Of a stretch of 64,000 nt of DNA, positions 1 to 13,420 are shown piece by piece; position 1 is the stretch's first letter, and the number at the start of each line of letters is the position of its first letter. The translations under genes were made by a program, and so were the position numbers. The stretch lies in contig NC_134829.1 in NCBI RefSeq assembly GCF_004210375.1, positions 30,520,034-30,584,033 of the forward strand, in the 5' to 3' direction. A model generated the notes under the pieces. That model was not told the origin of the DNA. It was given only the letters and a program-made list of their open reading frames with translations, and made no database searches. The stretch comes from Tachypleus tridentatus (Eukaryota; Arthropoda; Merostomata; Xiphosura; Limulidae).

Positions 1-3000
1 AAGCCGGAAATTTTACTAAGTCCTGTGCAATTCTGACTTAGACAGATTTTACTGTATTATTTTAAATTTTGTCATATTACCCTAATTGTCATTTACAAAA
101 AAGCTTTAAATAGGATGGGTGAGCTCTGCCATGGGTGATTTAAAGAAATGCTGTGCAATTATAGTTTTAGCCTGGACAAGTGTGATACTAACAACATGTG
201 ACTTTGGAATTTTTTTCCATTGAGAAAAAAGTGAATTCCAATGTGAATTTCCCAAACTTTAACACTTTAAACATTCAGATAAGTAATAAAATATTTTACT
301 TTTATTATGTTTAAAAAGATATTTAACACTATAGCATGTGCTCTATACAGATACTGTCATCATAACCATTCATTGAAACATAATTTCTTGCTAAATAAAT
401 TATATCTATCCATGTTTATTGTTTAGGAAATTAATGATAACTTAATATGTTGTGTGTTCTTAAAGGGTACCTTAAAATTCAGGTTATAATTGTACCAGTT
501 TTGATTGTTGCAACTAATTTCATTCCAATTATATTTGCCCTAAATATATTATGTAATGGTATTTTGTACTTTATTAATATGAAAGCATTATTTACAGTAT
601 CTGGCACGAGTTGCAATTAAAAGTAAAAATGTTGATGATCATTGCATCTGAGTAGAGCACACACTACATGGCACCAATAAGTTAAATAAATTTATAATTT
701 TTTAATTATTTGATTCTTAATATAATTATGTAAATGTCATAACAGTTTTTTTGCATGCATGGCAGTTTTTCTTCTAATGGTTTAATTTTCACCAGCATAA
801 CTCTTGAGTAACTCAAACCAAGTGACAGAACAAATTTTGGAATCTTAAACTGATAGAAACTGTATTTTCTTACCTTTTTCAACTTTATGTTAACAATCCA
901 ATACGCTTGTTTTTTTTTTATAACATTTCATATTTGGTATTTTTGATATAACATTCATTATACATATAAGATGAACAGGTCATTATGTAATCAAATTTTG
1001 ACTTCAGATTTGTCAAGTTAGTTTTTAAACTGTCATAATCCTATTTCTAGAATTCTAGAATATCTTATAGTCCTTTTACTATACAAAAACTACAAGAAAA
1101 CTAAGCCGAAACATTTATGAGAATTAATATATATATATATATATATATGTATATGTATAATCTGAACTGTTTAAGTTGTACAGAAATAGAATGTTCTCAG
1201 ACAAAGCAAGTTCAACTATTTCCCATAAAAAATACATTTATTGAATGGATAAAAAATTGAATTAGCTGTTTACAAGATTTTATCTTTATAATCCAAGATA
1301 AGTACACATATTTGTGAATTCATTCACTTCAATATATAAGATATTAGTAAGAATGATGAAGTTTCTAACAATTTTAACTTCAACAGTGTTAAGGAATGTT
1401 ATTGCTTCTGTGTTTACAATCTGTATGCCTTAATGCTACCATTTTGTTTACTAGCTATCACCTGAAATAAAGCACTTCATATGCTGTAAAAAGAACTGAT
1501 GTATAATGTTTATTATTCATAAGATGATGGTCTAAGTATCAGGTGAATGAATAATATTACTACATTTATGAAAGTATTGTCTCTCCTACATTCACATCCT
1601 GAACAGTCTTTCGACATTTCAGAAAAAAAACAACATTATTACTATTTCCTTTGTGCATAAAATACCACTTACTTGCTATAATGATAAGTACAGATTTATT
1701 TTAGCAAGTAAAAATAAATACTCTTACCAATAAAGTCTTTTTACTGGCTATGTGCAAACAGGAAAGACTGCTGACATTTTCAAACAATGTATATTAACTT
1801 GTAGACTCTTTTCAATTTTCCGTACAATCCACGACCCACAATGACTCCAAACATCCTTTGTATGTTCAGCTTGCTACTGAAAGATAAAATACAAGTAGAT
1901 GTGCTAGTATAATCAAGAACCAACAATTTCAGAACGACTGAAATAAATTAACAAATTTAAGAACATAAGTACACCTATAGAAACATGTACGACAGCACAA
2001 TCTTTGTATTTCCATATCAGATTTTGAATACTCATTAAAAGATATGATGGACCTAATGAGTTATGTTATTTTTATTCTGGTTTGAAAAAATTAAAATAAG
2101 CTAATATAATATGGAACTCAAAAGCAACTCTATTGATTTAATTTTTCCAACTTTTGAAGTCTGTAAAAAAAATATTATTTAGACAAATGATGGGAAAGTT
2201 GTCAGTAAATTAAGTATTTTTAACATGGTTTTGGAAAAGGGACTTCTTGCTAATTGAATTTGATAAAGTCTTTTCTTTCATCAAATTTTCAACCATGCTA
2301 ATACCGACTTTCAGAAAGCAGTTAATAAGACACCTCACAAGAAATTAATTAGCAAGTAGAATGCTTGTGGATTTTAAATATAAACAGGTAGACATAAAAT
2401 TAGCTTAGAGTACACAGTAGTAAAAATAACAATCTGACAATTATCTAATTAGTAAAATCTAACTCGTTTTGTCTCTCAACCGTCTGTTTTGGAATCAAGC
2501 AATATCTGCTTGGCCTCAACAATGATGCTATCATAATGAAAAAAATGCCATGTACTAATAAATATGTTTCTTTTCTTTTATAAAAGTGACTTTGACAGAT
2601 TTTCTGTTACTTAGTCAGAACCTACAAAAAAGTTGGTAATTATAATGTTGTGCAGCTAAAATGTGAAGACTTGTAAAAATAGTTACTAATTCTGTATCAG
2701 AGTATTGATGTTAAGACAATTCTGACAAGAAGCTTCTTGAATTGTCTAATTACTATTCTTAAAAGTGAAAAAAGTAAAACATTTTTATTTCTATTTACAT
2801 TTTTGAGTTAAATTAAATATACCATAATCTATTTCATATATATATACCTGTGATAACCTTTTAAACAAAATTCAAATTAAAAGAGCTAAGTACATCATTA
2901 ACTAAGTTTATAATTTTTGTAGACAGCAAAATAACAAATAGATTTTGTCTAAGAGAAACTGCTCTTACAGTTCTAGACATGCAAAGTTAAATCTATTACC

Positions 3001-3189
3001 CCAAATAAATATTCAATTTTGTAATTATAAACCTTAAAACTTTTCATATCACCTATGTAACTCATACCACTACTCAATTAATATTCAAAGATAAACATAT
3101 CACACAGCAACTGCACTACTAATAATAAAAATTGCTCTAACCATAACACAATCAACAGTAACAATTACGAATACTAGAAACATGTTTAT
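1..3189. other. no gene recognised
   Basis: Very AT-rich DNA with a TA run at about 1127-1148. No conserved coding block, repeat family or RNA gene was seen. Confidence 0.7.
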
Positions 3190-3306
3190 TTAGAATTAAG
3201 CATAAAGCTACATAAGAAAGTACATGTGCTCTGCCCACCAAGGGTATAAAAACCAAGTTTTTAGGGGTGCAAGTCCACAGACATACACTGCTATGCCACT
3301 GAAGGA
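3190..3306 (-). mobile_element. short SINE family B
   Basis: Reverse copy of the shorter tRNA-like repeat. AATTAAGCATAAAGCTACAT and TGCTCTGCCCACCAAGGGTA are its tail and B-box region. An open frame across it is not a gene. Confidence 0.75.
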
Positions 3307-4481
3307 GCCTAGAAACATGAATTTGATCAAGTTCTCTCTTATTTCAAATTTCTCTACATTCCAATTGCTATATAAAACAAGTCCAAAACCAAGTCTTAAC
3401 TTTTCCACATAGGGTTAATGACTATCACAGATAAACCAGGAGTCACTCTAGTCCTATGTAAACCCTCATTCACTATAGTAGACTGCAATATGGCATCAAG
3501 TGTAATGATGTGTCTGGTAAAAAGTACATTTCAATTTTGTTAGTCTCGATGACAGTTATTCAGTTATTTTCCCCCTGGCTTTAAATTATTTTGTCCTTAT
3601 AGGTGCATATAGATCTTTAGTGGTATCATGTTGTAAGTATGTTGCATACCTTTTAACAAGTTTGTAACCAATATAATGTTTCGAACCTGAGAGAATATAT
3701 AGTTGGCTGCCACAACATATAACATTCAAGGACAGCAAGAGAATTATTGGTCCACTTTGGCTGTTTCATCCACTAAACTAGACTACATTTAATACTACAA
3801 AAAACAACAACAAAAAAAAACACAAACCTCAAACCACTTATCATTTCTATCATTATTACAAACACCACACCTACATGACAGACATATCTTATTCTCATAG
3901 ACAGATAGATGGTTATCCTTATTGCTACAAGTTTACTACTTATGCAGTCACTTCCAAATATCTGGACACATACCCCACATTATAACCTGTGCTCTGGCAA
4001 GTTTGTTTTTTTTTATCATGCAGCATTTTTGTTTAAGACATTGTTTATATTACTTACAAAGACCCACACATACATATATACACATTCTTATATATATATA
4101 TTTTAATAAGAATTGGTTTATTTCAAAGCGTTTAAGGAACTCAGTTCAAAATCTCCTAATCACAAAACATTAACTGAAAACTGGAATGGATGAGCAAGTG
4201 ACTGCTTCCAATAATCAGCTAAATACTCATTAATTACGACCACAATACCAAACGCAGCTCAACCAAACAACTTTATCATCACTGTCACAAGTCCAAATAT
4301 TTGAGATTGATACAGATAAACAAAATGTAAAGAAATACTAAACATGGCCACAAGTACATAGCTTAAATATATATATATATATATTTATAACAACACACAA
4401 AGACCAATTAGAATTTTATATTTTTTTGAGAAAAGTAAAGAAATGTACCTTTGATGACATGGTAAAATAGAAAAAAAGGAC
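3307..4481. other. no gene recognised
   Basis: AT-rich, with CA/TA microsatellites near 4065-4103 and 4368-4386. Short frames here lack coding character. Confidence 0.7.
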
Positions 4482-4624
4482 ATAGGAAGGCCACATCGGG
4501 CTGTCTACTGTGTCCACCGAGGGTTGAGTTAGAAAAGGAGGCCCGAGATAGTATTTAGTACAATGCTCCTTTTCTAACTCAACCCTCGGTGGACACAGTA
4601 GACAGCCCGATGTGGCCTTCCTAT
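4482..4624. repeat. perfect 59-bp inverted repeat with 25-bp loop
   Basis: Arms 4482-4540 and 4566-4624 are exact reverse complements over all 59 bases, separated by 25 bases. The right arm and the bases after it (GTAGACAGCCCGATGTGGCC, then ACACACAC-like sequence) match the tail of the short SINE at 12318-12440. The left arm is thus an inverted copy of part of that SINE. An open frame across the palindrome is a by-product. Confidence 0.95.
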
Positions 4625-5839
4625 ACGAAACACACACTCCTTACTCAAAATTCGGTAACACATTTTAAGCTAATAGTAATTTTTATTTGGAGTTAGAAAA
4701 TTCTATCTAAAGTATTAATTTCAAAATTTCAAAGGTTTAAATCAACCTTACAAATTATGTGTAGTAATCTTTGTGTAATTGTCTCGATACTGAATATTTT
4801 ATATTGTACAAGTCTTTACGACACACCTGACATCTAATGGCTCTTTGAGAAAACTATTGCTGTGGAGTTGATATAATATAATTTTAGGTTTTCATTGCTA
4901 CCAAAACAATAGGTTAATTTGTCTTTATTTTAAGGGGATTTATCTATGCTGTAATATGTCTGAATAACCTTAAACTTTATATGAATTCTTATAACATCAA
5001 GATGTTGTACAGGTATTTTGTTAAAATTAGTCATTCATTACCAAAATATATTGCTACTGTGTTTGTTAATAAAAATGCAAAGGTAAACGTTTTCTTGGTG
5101 CAAATGTTTGACAACAACAAAAAAATATTAAAATAAATGGTAAGCCTGATACAGTTTTACAAAACCTCGGTAGGTTTTGGCGTGTAAATAGTAACTTCTT
5201 AAGTTTTATACTATACACATAAATAGTATTTCAGCTTGATGAGTTCTGATGTTGAGAAAAAGATTTCGAATTATAGAATAGTGACTTATAATATACAAGG
5301 GATACATCTGCATGGTCATTTTTACGCACCCTCATTTGGAATCCGAAATAGGCAAATAAAGTAGAATGGGGAAAAAATCAATAGCTTATGAGATTTTTAT
5401 TCCAAATATTAGAACTAATGGTTTTCAATGATTTATTGTTTACAAGAAAATGGCCAAATTTATAAACATCTTTTGAGAAACGTGCATCTCTAGTTTTATG
5501 TTTTAATATTTTGTTATTGTATACGCGTATTAGGATTTTATAAGGTGGAAAACTATAACGTTTGACTGTGTATTGTAACTTAAACAAGACAACGTTTCGT
5601 TAGTTACTGTTTTAATGCGCTCACGACCCTAAAGTTCGGAGCGTGGTTTTTGTTTTCGGTGGTAATGAGATTCAAATAATTGAATTTTGGCTCTTATTTT
5701 GGCACGCTAACTACTAGTATGAGCTTGACTCATCGTTGTGTAAGATCAAAACAGTTTGTTTGTTTCGGATATTTGAGCATAGCTGCATAAAAGTTATCAG
5801 CGCTAGTTATTCACATTATTTTATATCCATTGTTAACTT
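4625..5839. other. no gene recognised
   Basis: SINE-tail remainder to about 4640, then AT-rich DNA. Part of 5736-5840 may be a diverged start of the CR1-like LINE. Confidence 0.6.
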
Positions 5840-7154
5840 TAAATACAGAAATAATCGAGAGGGTAGAAATTTGGGAACATCTGGGTGCCAGTGGTCACAC
5901 TGTTTTAGGTCCAATGCATTGCCGCATATGGAAATAAGGAATAATGATATTTTGGTTACAAATTTCAAAAAGAGAAATTTCAAAGGGATGTGACAAAAAT
6001 TGCCTGTTGTAAATTGGACAACTGAGTTATTTGGAGACACTAATTAGATATAGAAAAAATTCAAAGATATGTTTTAAATATTCAAGGTAAACATATTCCT
6101 CATAAAAGGAAAAGGTGGCTACAAGTGAAAAAAAAGACAGGGTGGTTTAGAATAAGTATAAGAGACAAAAATAAAGAAAATCATCACAAATTTAAGATAT
6201 TTAAATTTACTGGTATGACGAAAAATTAAGAAGATTAAGAAAGTTGATGAAATATGAAATTTGTACATCTAAAAATAATGTATAAGAAAAGGGGGCTGAA
6301 AATGTAAAACTTAAGAGTAGAAAAAATGTTAAGATGAGGGTAAAACACTTGAGGGATAATAAACGAAGGCTCGTATCTTCAGATTACGAGATGGCTGGAT
6401 TATTAAATTATGTTTTGTTTTCAGTTTTTATTGATGAAGAATTAAGCAGTGCATTTGGACAGTTGATAGTTAGAAATAATGTCTAAGAAGTTGACTGAAT
6501 TAATTCTGAGCTGGTTAAAAAACATTTGGTAAGTTTAAAGAACGACAAGGCTTCTGGGCCAGATAATATTTTGCCAAGAGTTTTTAAGGGGGTCGAAGAT
6601 TGGTTATGTGAACCACTTGCTATTATCTTTTGCAAGTCCTTGAATAGTGGGTAGGAACCAGATAATTGAAAGTTAATTAATACCACTTTTCTTTTAAATG
6701 AAGGGGATAAATTTTTTTTCAGTAACCATAGGCTCATTTAGTCTTACATGAGCTGTCGGAAAAGTTTTAGAAAGTCTGATAAAAGATGCATTGTAAAGTC
6801 ATTTAACAAAGTTTAGAATTTTATTGGACAGTGAACATGGTTTCGCCAAGGGAAAGCCTTGCCTTACAAATTTTTTGACATTCTTTGAAAAGGTTACTGC
6901 TTATATAGATTACAGTAAGGGTGTAGATATGGTCTATTTTAATTATCAGAATGCATTTGGCAAGGTATCACATAAAAAGCTTGTAAAATAATAATCTCTA
7001 GAGTTGTGAGGAATGAGTTAGTAAATTGGATAAAAGAATGACTGAATGGAAGAAAATAGAGTTGTTACAAATATAGTTCAGTTAAACTGGATTAATGTTG
7101 TATGTGAAGTACCTCAGGGCTCATTTTTAGGACCTTTGCTCTTTTTCGTGATCA
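5840..7154 (+). mobile_element. CR1-like LINE fossil, 5' and 3' truncated
   Basis: Remnant of a CR1/L2-type non-LTR retrotransposon. The line begins in the linker after the endonuclease (DILVTNFKKRNFKGM, then VVNWTTELFGDT). It continues into the reverse transcriptase fingers and palm: SLKNDKASGPDNILPRVFK near 6530-6590, a degraded NYRPVSLTS region near 6720-6760, HGFAKGKPCLTN near 6835-6870, and VPQGSFLGPLLF near 7110-7145. It then stops abruptly where another repeat begins. There are many stops and frame breaks, so it is an old dead copy. A related copy lies at 29.47-31.64 kb in the same orientation. Confidence 0.8.
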
Positions 7155-7340
7155 TGAGAAACCCACTTAAAGTAAAAAAAATATCTTAAAACGGCTGGCA
7201 TGTGTATTAAAACATTTATTAAATAAAGTAGAGAACAACGTTTCGACCTTCTTAGGTCATCTGGAGTAGGTACATCCTGTTTAGACACTATCGACCACCT
7301 GATATGTGACCAGCTAGATAAGCAGCTATTTCAAGATGCT
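7155..7340 (+). repeat. interspersed repeat C, copy 1
   Basis: Shares AGAAACCCACTT, then AACGGCTGGCATGTGTATTA and GTTTCGACCTTCTTAGGTCA with the copy at 58517. It begins exactly where the CR1-like fossil stops, so it inserted there or replaced that LINE's 3' part. On the - strand it contains GACCTaagaAGGTCGAAAC, a 5-base stem followed by GAAAC. Terminal repeats of Penelope-like retroelements look like this, but the family is not proven. Confidence 0.6.
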
Positions 7341-7979
7341 GCACAAGAGCAGTTTGCATTAGAGGGATTTTTTTGTCCTGTTCCATTATTCACTGGGCAA
7401 GTGCAGCTTTACATTAACACAGTTAGACATTTTACCAATGTAAAATAATTTCTTGTGATATTTTTGAAAGGCTTGCAAATGCTGTGATCATATCAGAGTA
7501 CGCCTTCCACGTCTTAAATTAAGTTTTCTTTTGTCATTCAGGGAAGACTGACATAGTAATGAAGCACATAAAGGTGTAAAGAAGATAAGAGCCTTGAGTG
7601 TACTTGGAATAAAACAATGTATCTGGTAACTCCAAAAGTCATCTATAACTCCTGGATGTGTAACTTGTGCCCAAGAACAATTACCAAAATTACAACATTA
7701 CTGCCCATTTCAATTTATACGTGTGAGAGAAAGTACACCAAAATAGCCTTTATGAAGTAATTCACTGGTGTTTGCTACCTCGTAAATTTAAAATATAATT
7801 CAGATATATAAGTTAGAGCTTTCAAACAGTATTATCATTTTGAATAAAGAAACAATCACATAAATGAAACTTAAAAAATAATTAAAAAACATGTTTTCAA
7901 TTTTAACCACACGTTTGTTGTCTTCCACTTGATTTTCAGGTGCAGTAGCAAACTAATATTGGATAGCAGCTGTTTTATA

Positions 7980-8115
7980 ATAATAATGACACCCCATAGT
8001 AACTCTGCGGCATGTCTTTAAATTTCCAACGCTAAAAACCGGGTTTCGATACCCGTGGTGGGTAGAGCACAGATAGCCCATTGTGTAGCTTTGTGATTAA
8101 TTCAATACAGCAATA
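7980..8115 (+). mobile_element. short SINE family B
   Basis: Forward copy with well-kept CGGGTTTCGATACCCGTGGT, GAGCACAGATAGCCCATTGT and GTAGCTTTGTGATTAATT. Confidence 0.82.
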
Positions 8116-11100
8116 AAAATGGCTTATATATTTATTTACATGTTACAAACAAACCGATTGCAAAATACAACAAGTGTTTAAACATTTAGATAACATTTAT
8201 ATGAACATTTAGAGCAAACAGTTATTCTCTTTCTTTATGGTGGCCATGGGGAAATCCTAGGTGTTGTTTAGGGCGTGATCTACTATACATTATATCTTTA
8301 AATGAATCTCCATATGAAAAGTATACACCTATGCCAATTGCAGATATTTAGATGACATTTATCTATACATTAAAAGCATATAGTTTGAATAATTCTGGTT
8401 GCTGATAGTGGCTTTATTGAAATTCAAGATAGTGGCCGGTGAGGGCAAAGTACACAACGGATTTTGCTTTCATATGAAGTTTCATATAAATAAAATGCAT
8501 GTATGCCAGTGTTTATGTTTTCTTCGTAATGTGAATAATTTGTATAATTTTGGGTACTTAGCCACTGAATTATTTATGGAAAGGAGTTAATCAACGACAT
8601 CCACCTCCATCTCTTGGGCTACTGTAATTGAATGGTGGGATTTCACCATTACTCCTTTAACATACCTACAGTTTCAATTTGTGGACGATTTTGCAGCTAC
8701 GAGAGGCGAAACATAGACTCTTGAATTCACAATGGAATACGCTAAATGCTACATCACGACCTACCCAAAATAGAACAAAAAGTTGGCAGGTATTTTGTTG
8801 GAACGAAAGGCTCCAGTTGAAAAACTGTTGATCTACTTTGAATTTAAACAGTGTAAAAAGTTAAAATATGAATAATAAACTTTTATTTCACACGGCTGGT
8901 GGATAGGTAAAAATATTACAAAAAGCTTACACTTAATCTAGTATTGTTTGAAGATAGCAAGGTCTAAATCTAGACACTGCTACACCCCATAAACTAAATA
9001 AAATTCAGAAATCATAGAAGAAGTGTTTATTTGTTTGTTTATTTTTAAAGTTTGCATTAAGCTACACAAGGGCTATCTGCGCTAGCCGTTCCTAATTTAG
9101 GCGTGTAAGACTAGAGAGAAGGCAGCTAGTCATCACCACGGCTAGAAGGATGAGCATGTTTTGGTGCGACAGGGATTCGAACCCGCGACTCTCGGATTAG
9201 TATTCGAAGGTGTTAACCACGGTGGGAAAAGAGGAACTATATGGGAGAAGGTAAAATTATATTTTGAACTTTACTGAAGGATTTTCCACTTAATGAAATA
9301 AAGCTGTATCTGAATGATTGAATGCTGTACTTTCTGTAATTATTCAAAAAGGTGAAAGAAAATACGAATTACACAGTTTTAGATTTTTTTATTGTTTAGA
9401 AGACAGGCAGTACAGTTTGGTCTCAGAACCATATCACATCAACAAACAAACAAAAATAATCTTTTGTTTAAAATTCCTAAGAGTAAACTGTAAATGGTTA
9501 TGTGCGAATACTCTTCATACCGTTAATGTTGACTTTATAAATCAAAATGGGGAATAGAATACGCTTACTATGCTTCCAAACTATATCCTTTTTTTTTTCT
9601 CCTTTGCCTTTAGGTCATCATTGGCCATCCTTCATTTTAAAGTTTGAAATACCTTTAAATATATTCATATATTAGTCAAGATATCAGTGTAATTTACTTT
9701 TGACCCTGTAAAACCTTTACATATATCATTAAAACCAATAACATAATTCTAGCCTATCACGTTTTTTTCACTACACTCTGGTTCTTACACGGATGAAATA
9801 GGTGTCCATACGTGAAGAAAACAGACCAATGTTTTGTCGAAGTATGTTGTATGTTCTACCATGAATAAAAAAAATATTGTGCTCATAAGTCGTTGTGTTT
9901 TTATCTACTAATATTTTGTGTTATATAACACTGAGGAATGGCTTTGTTCAACGCCCATACACTTGCGTAACCTATCACAGAAGTATATATTCACGACTGT
10001 ATATTGTCAAGTATTCCACATCTCAAAATTACACGTCGTCACATACGTTAGTTAGTTGCTTTGGATAGAATGCTTCCAGTTCACATATGATTACCATGGT
10101 GACTCTCTCGGGAACTCTAACCAGCGGTCTCGAAAGCTTCAGTACCTATACCTTAGTGTGCTGCTATCTATGATACATTAAACTTAACACGTCTTTTTTT
10201 TTCTGAAATAGAAATGCAATAATCACAAACAGAAATTAGTTAAACTCAGATTTTTGAAGAAAAAAAATCTTTTAGTTGTCACAACAGTGTAAAAGCGTAT
10301 AAACATACACTGAAACAACATTCTACATAAAAGAGCGTTTTCTCTTAGATAGTTTTCAACATCAACACCAGTAGTTAAACTGTCATGATATTATATTTCC
10401 AACTTCGAGACAATCCATTTACTTAAGTTAAGATTAAAAGAAAAAACAAATCCAAGCAAAATCTATTCTGTGTTGAGACAGAACACAGTTTCTTGGATGT
10501 ACATCAAAAGCTATGCTTACACACTTAAGTGTACTGAAGAGATTCAATGACTAATGCTTCTTTTAAATATTGCATTTTTATACCCTTAACAAAACATTTC
10601 CCGAATAACTAAATAGATAATTTCAGGCCTCAGTTTGTGCGTTAAAATGTCCTCTTACAAGGAAGACTTATTCATTATTGGCTATTCCAAAATGGTTAAA
10701 CGAGTTAGGGTAAGCACAGTACCCTAAAATTAACGTGACGTTTGATCGCTTATTAAGTTACGGCTCAGCGTCATTTTACGCAAGTGGACTCGAACTAAAG
10801 CTTTTTTTGGGGGAATGGTATTAAGTACCATATGTAATATATCAATCATATTTAAATTTAGGATTAAGTGCTTTAAAATAAGGTAATTTTTTATTCATAT
10901 AATTACAATTCAAATGTCCTGATGGCCTCCTGAAGTTTATAAGAATCATGATTGTACTTCTATTGTCAAACGGCTTGACATACAGTCATAATATTTGGCA
11001 TACAACTTCTCTGTGAATAACTCTACGGTTTTAGCATAAGAGATCCAATATGTATTCAACTCTCATATTTCATTTTACCAAATATCTGTTTCGAAGTTCA

Positions 11101-11617
11101 TAATTTTTGGAATACAATGCCTTATTGGCAAATGAACTAACGTTAAATTATTTATAGTTAAAGAACTATAAATTCTTTATATGATAATCATAGATCTGAT
11201 TGTCTGAATTCGACCAAAACAAAAAATCTTCGCCACCAGATGGCATTAATGTGAAAACTTTGTGCGAAAACAATGATTAAAAATTAAACAATCACCATAA
11301 GCTTTTAAAAGACCAAGTTCGGGAATACACTGAGCCGAGGGAACTATTAATTTTAACAACAAAATTTGAAAAACATGTATGTAACTAAAGACAGATTTCC
11401 TATGGTATGTACTTGTTTCACGTATTTTTCCAAAGCAATGTTTACAATTTTGTTTTTTCTTGTTTCACAATGTCTAAAAATACCGTCATTTGACGAAATT
11501 GTAGCGTTTATTAATCACAACTTTTAACATAGGCAGAATGAATAGATAAAAAGAAGTAAATAAACTCCAGGTTATTAACCCTTATCTTTCAGTTTACGCC
11601 ATTTTTTTTTCCACTCA
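8116..11617. other. no gene recognised, one SINE inside
   Basis: Apart from the SINE at 9023-9225 I see nothing recognisable. Frames at 8399-8590 and 9318-9557 have no conserved features. Confidence 0.65.
9023..9225 (-). mobile_element. SINE family A, internally deleted
   Basis: Reverse-oriented copy: GTTTG tail at 9023, then GGGCTATCTGCGCTAGCCGT, AAGACTAGAG and GGCAGCTAGTCATCACCACG. It then jumps directly to GGCTAGAAGGATGAGCATGT and the tRNA-like head (GATTCGAACCCGCGA). About 80 bases of the middle are missing relative to other copies. Confidence 0.85.
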
Positions 11618-11815
11618 CGTGCCTTGTGGTTAAATCGATAAACTCGAAATCTCCGTGTAGAGGAATGACATCTGTCACCGAACATGTTTACCTCTCAGCC
11701 CTGGAGGCGTTATAATCTAACGGTCAAATGTACTGTTTATTGGTAAAGAGTAGTCCATGAGTTGCAGTGGGCAGGCTTTGGAACGCTGTCCTCCCTCTTG
11801 TCTATCACGATATCA
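11618..11815 (+). mobile_element. SINE family A, old copy
   Basis: Strongly diverged forward copy. It shows TGGTTAAATCGATAAACTCG, then CACCGAACATGTTTACCTCTCAGCC, GGCGTTATAATCTAACGGTCAA and TTGGTAAAGAGTAG, in the same order as other copies. The 3' part is lost. Confidence 0.7.
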
Positions 11816-11960
11816 AATTAGTAACTAATACCACAAGTTTTTGTTTCCTTTATTGATTAAAAAAACATTAAAGCATATTTAATATGGCTACATGAGCACT
11901 GTACGTATAAATTGTCTTTACTTAGGTTTCGAAAGGTTTGAATATATGAAACGCAGACGT

Positions 11961-12042
11961 TAAACCTACAGCATATAAGTTAACAGTTTTAAATGTTTGT
12001 TTAAACCTACAGCATATAAGTTAACAGTTTTAAATGTTTGTT
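11961..12042 (+). repeat. 41-bp direct duplication
   Basis: Two adjacent near-identical copies of TAAACCTACAGCATATAAGT and what follows, at 41-base offset. Confidence 0.85.
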
Positions 12043-12124
12043 TATAAAGGAAAGAAAAACTTGTAATTTAAAGATGATTTAAAATCGGCACCTGCATTAT
12101 AAATTATAATTATTCAAGGGAATT

Positions 12125-12240
12125 CTTGCTTTTTGTTTGTTATCAAGCACAAAGCTGTAGAATAGGCTGGCTCTTTGTGCTTTGCTTGCCAAGGGTATTG
12201 AAACCTGATTTTTAGTGTTCTAAGCCACTAAGCTAACAAG
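12125..12240 (-). mobile_element. short SINE family B
   Basis: Reverse, diverged copy: GTTATCAAGCACAAAGCTGT tail region, then CCAAGGGTATTGAAACCTGA and TTCTAAGCCACTAAGC. Confidence 0.65.
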
Positions 12241-12317
12241 GACATGGGAATAGAATTATTAAAGCATGTACTACGTATAACTATATATTTGATAAATTAG
12301 ATGTGCTATAATATGAT

Positions 12318-12440
12318 CCCCCGTTGGGACAGCGGTATGTCTACGGATTTACAACTCTAAAATCAGAGGTTTGATTCCCTCGTTTGATACAGTAGATAGC
12401 CTGATGTGGCTTTGCTTTTAGAAAAGAATACACATACACA
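12318..12440 (+). mobile_element. short SINE family B, variant tail
   Basis: Forward copy: CCCCGTTGGGACAGCGGTAT, AGAGGTTTGATTCCCTCGTT, then a tail reading TAGATAGCCTGATGTGGCTT followed by AAGAATACACATACAC. This is the same tail type that forms the arms of the 4482-4624 palindrome. Confidence 0.78.
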
Positions 12441-13211
12441 TTTGCTATAATATGCAAGTAGAATATTTTGTTAGCAATTCATTGTTTAAATCTCAAAGAT
12501 TTGTGATAAAACTTACATTAACTGCAAATGTATTTTCACTACTTTTTCACATGCTCATGGTTTTGAATCTGTGATTGACAAATTATGAGAATTAACAGTT
12601 AACATTCTTTTGTACACATATCTGACATAAAATATATATATATATATATATCAGTCCTTTTTGTTTTTTAAGTCAGCAGGAAGAAACTAATACAAAAAAG
12701 TCGAGATGTCACTAGTGATATTTTGACTTTAGAATATCAAAATTGACAGTCAAAGTGCTAATAGTTGAAGCAAACTTTCGCACAAGTGTTGAGTTTTCTT
12801 AAGCGACGCAAATAAAAAAACAATGCATCTCCACCTCGCTCCATAACTTTACGCCTACTGAAAATCTACAGGGAAAGAAAAACTACAGCTTCATATTACG
12901 ATGCACGTGAATTCCAGATACACATCATCACCGAAAATAACTCTCAGCCAATTCAACCCGAAACAGTGAGTGGTATTTTCGATAAATATTCTGATGTGGA
13001 ATTGGATTTAAAATATATTACTTGTGGTGTTTCTTCAGATTTGCGGATTTTTTAATCAAACATTAGTTCCAGCCGTCATCTAGAATTTACGTTAATTTAT
13101 ATAATCAGAGCATAATGTAATTTCTTAAGAATATTCGAATACAAAAGATTGCTTCTAACATCTAAATAAGTTTTACAATGTTTATAAACCTAGATTATTA
13201 TAAAGTCCACT
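12441..13211. other. no gene recognised
   Basis: AT-rich DNA with a TA microsatellite at about 12631-12652. Confidence 0.7.
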
Positions 13212-13341
13212 GCTTCTTAGTGGATCAACAGTAAGTCTTGTGAGTTTATAACGTTAAATCAGGTTTCGATATCAATGGTGGGTTTGGCACAAACAGCTCA
13301 TTGTGTAGCTTTGTGCTTAATTATAAAAACAACAACAACAA
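13212..13341 (+). mobile_element. short SINE family B
   Basis: Forward copy with CAGGTTTCGATATCAATGGT and AGCTCATTGTGTAGCTTTGT, ending in ACAACAACAACAACT. It lies about 80 bases before the satellite array starts. Confidence 0.78.
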
Positions 13342-13420
13342 CTAAACCAAAAGCATTTTAAACCCTTTCAGTCTGTGTGTAACTATCTGGACAAAAAAAT
13401 AAAATAAGTTTACCAGTATA

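Noticed and set aside
4416-4637. 73-codon minus-strand frame
   Set aside because: It runs across the 59-bp inverted repeat and SINE tail; not a gene.
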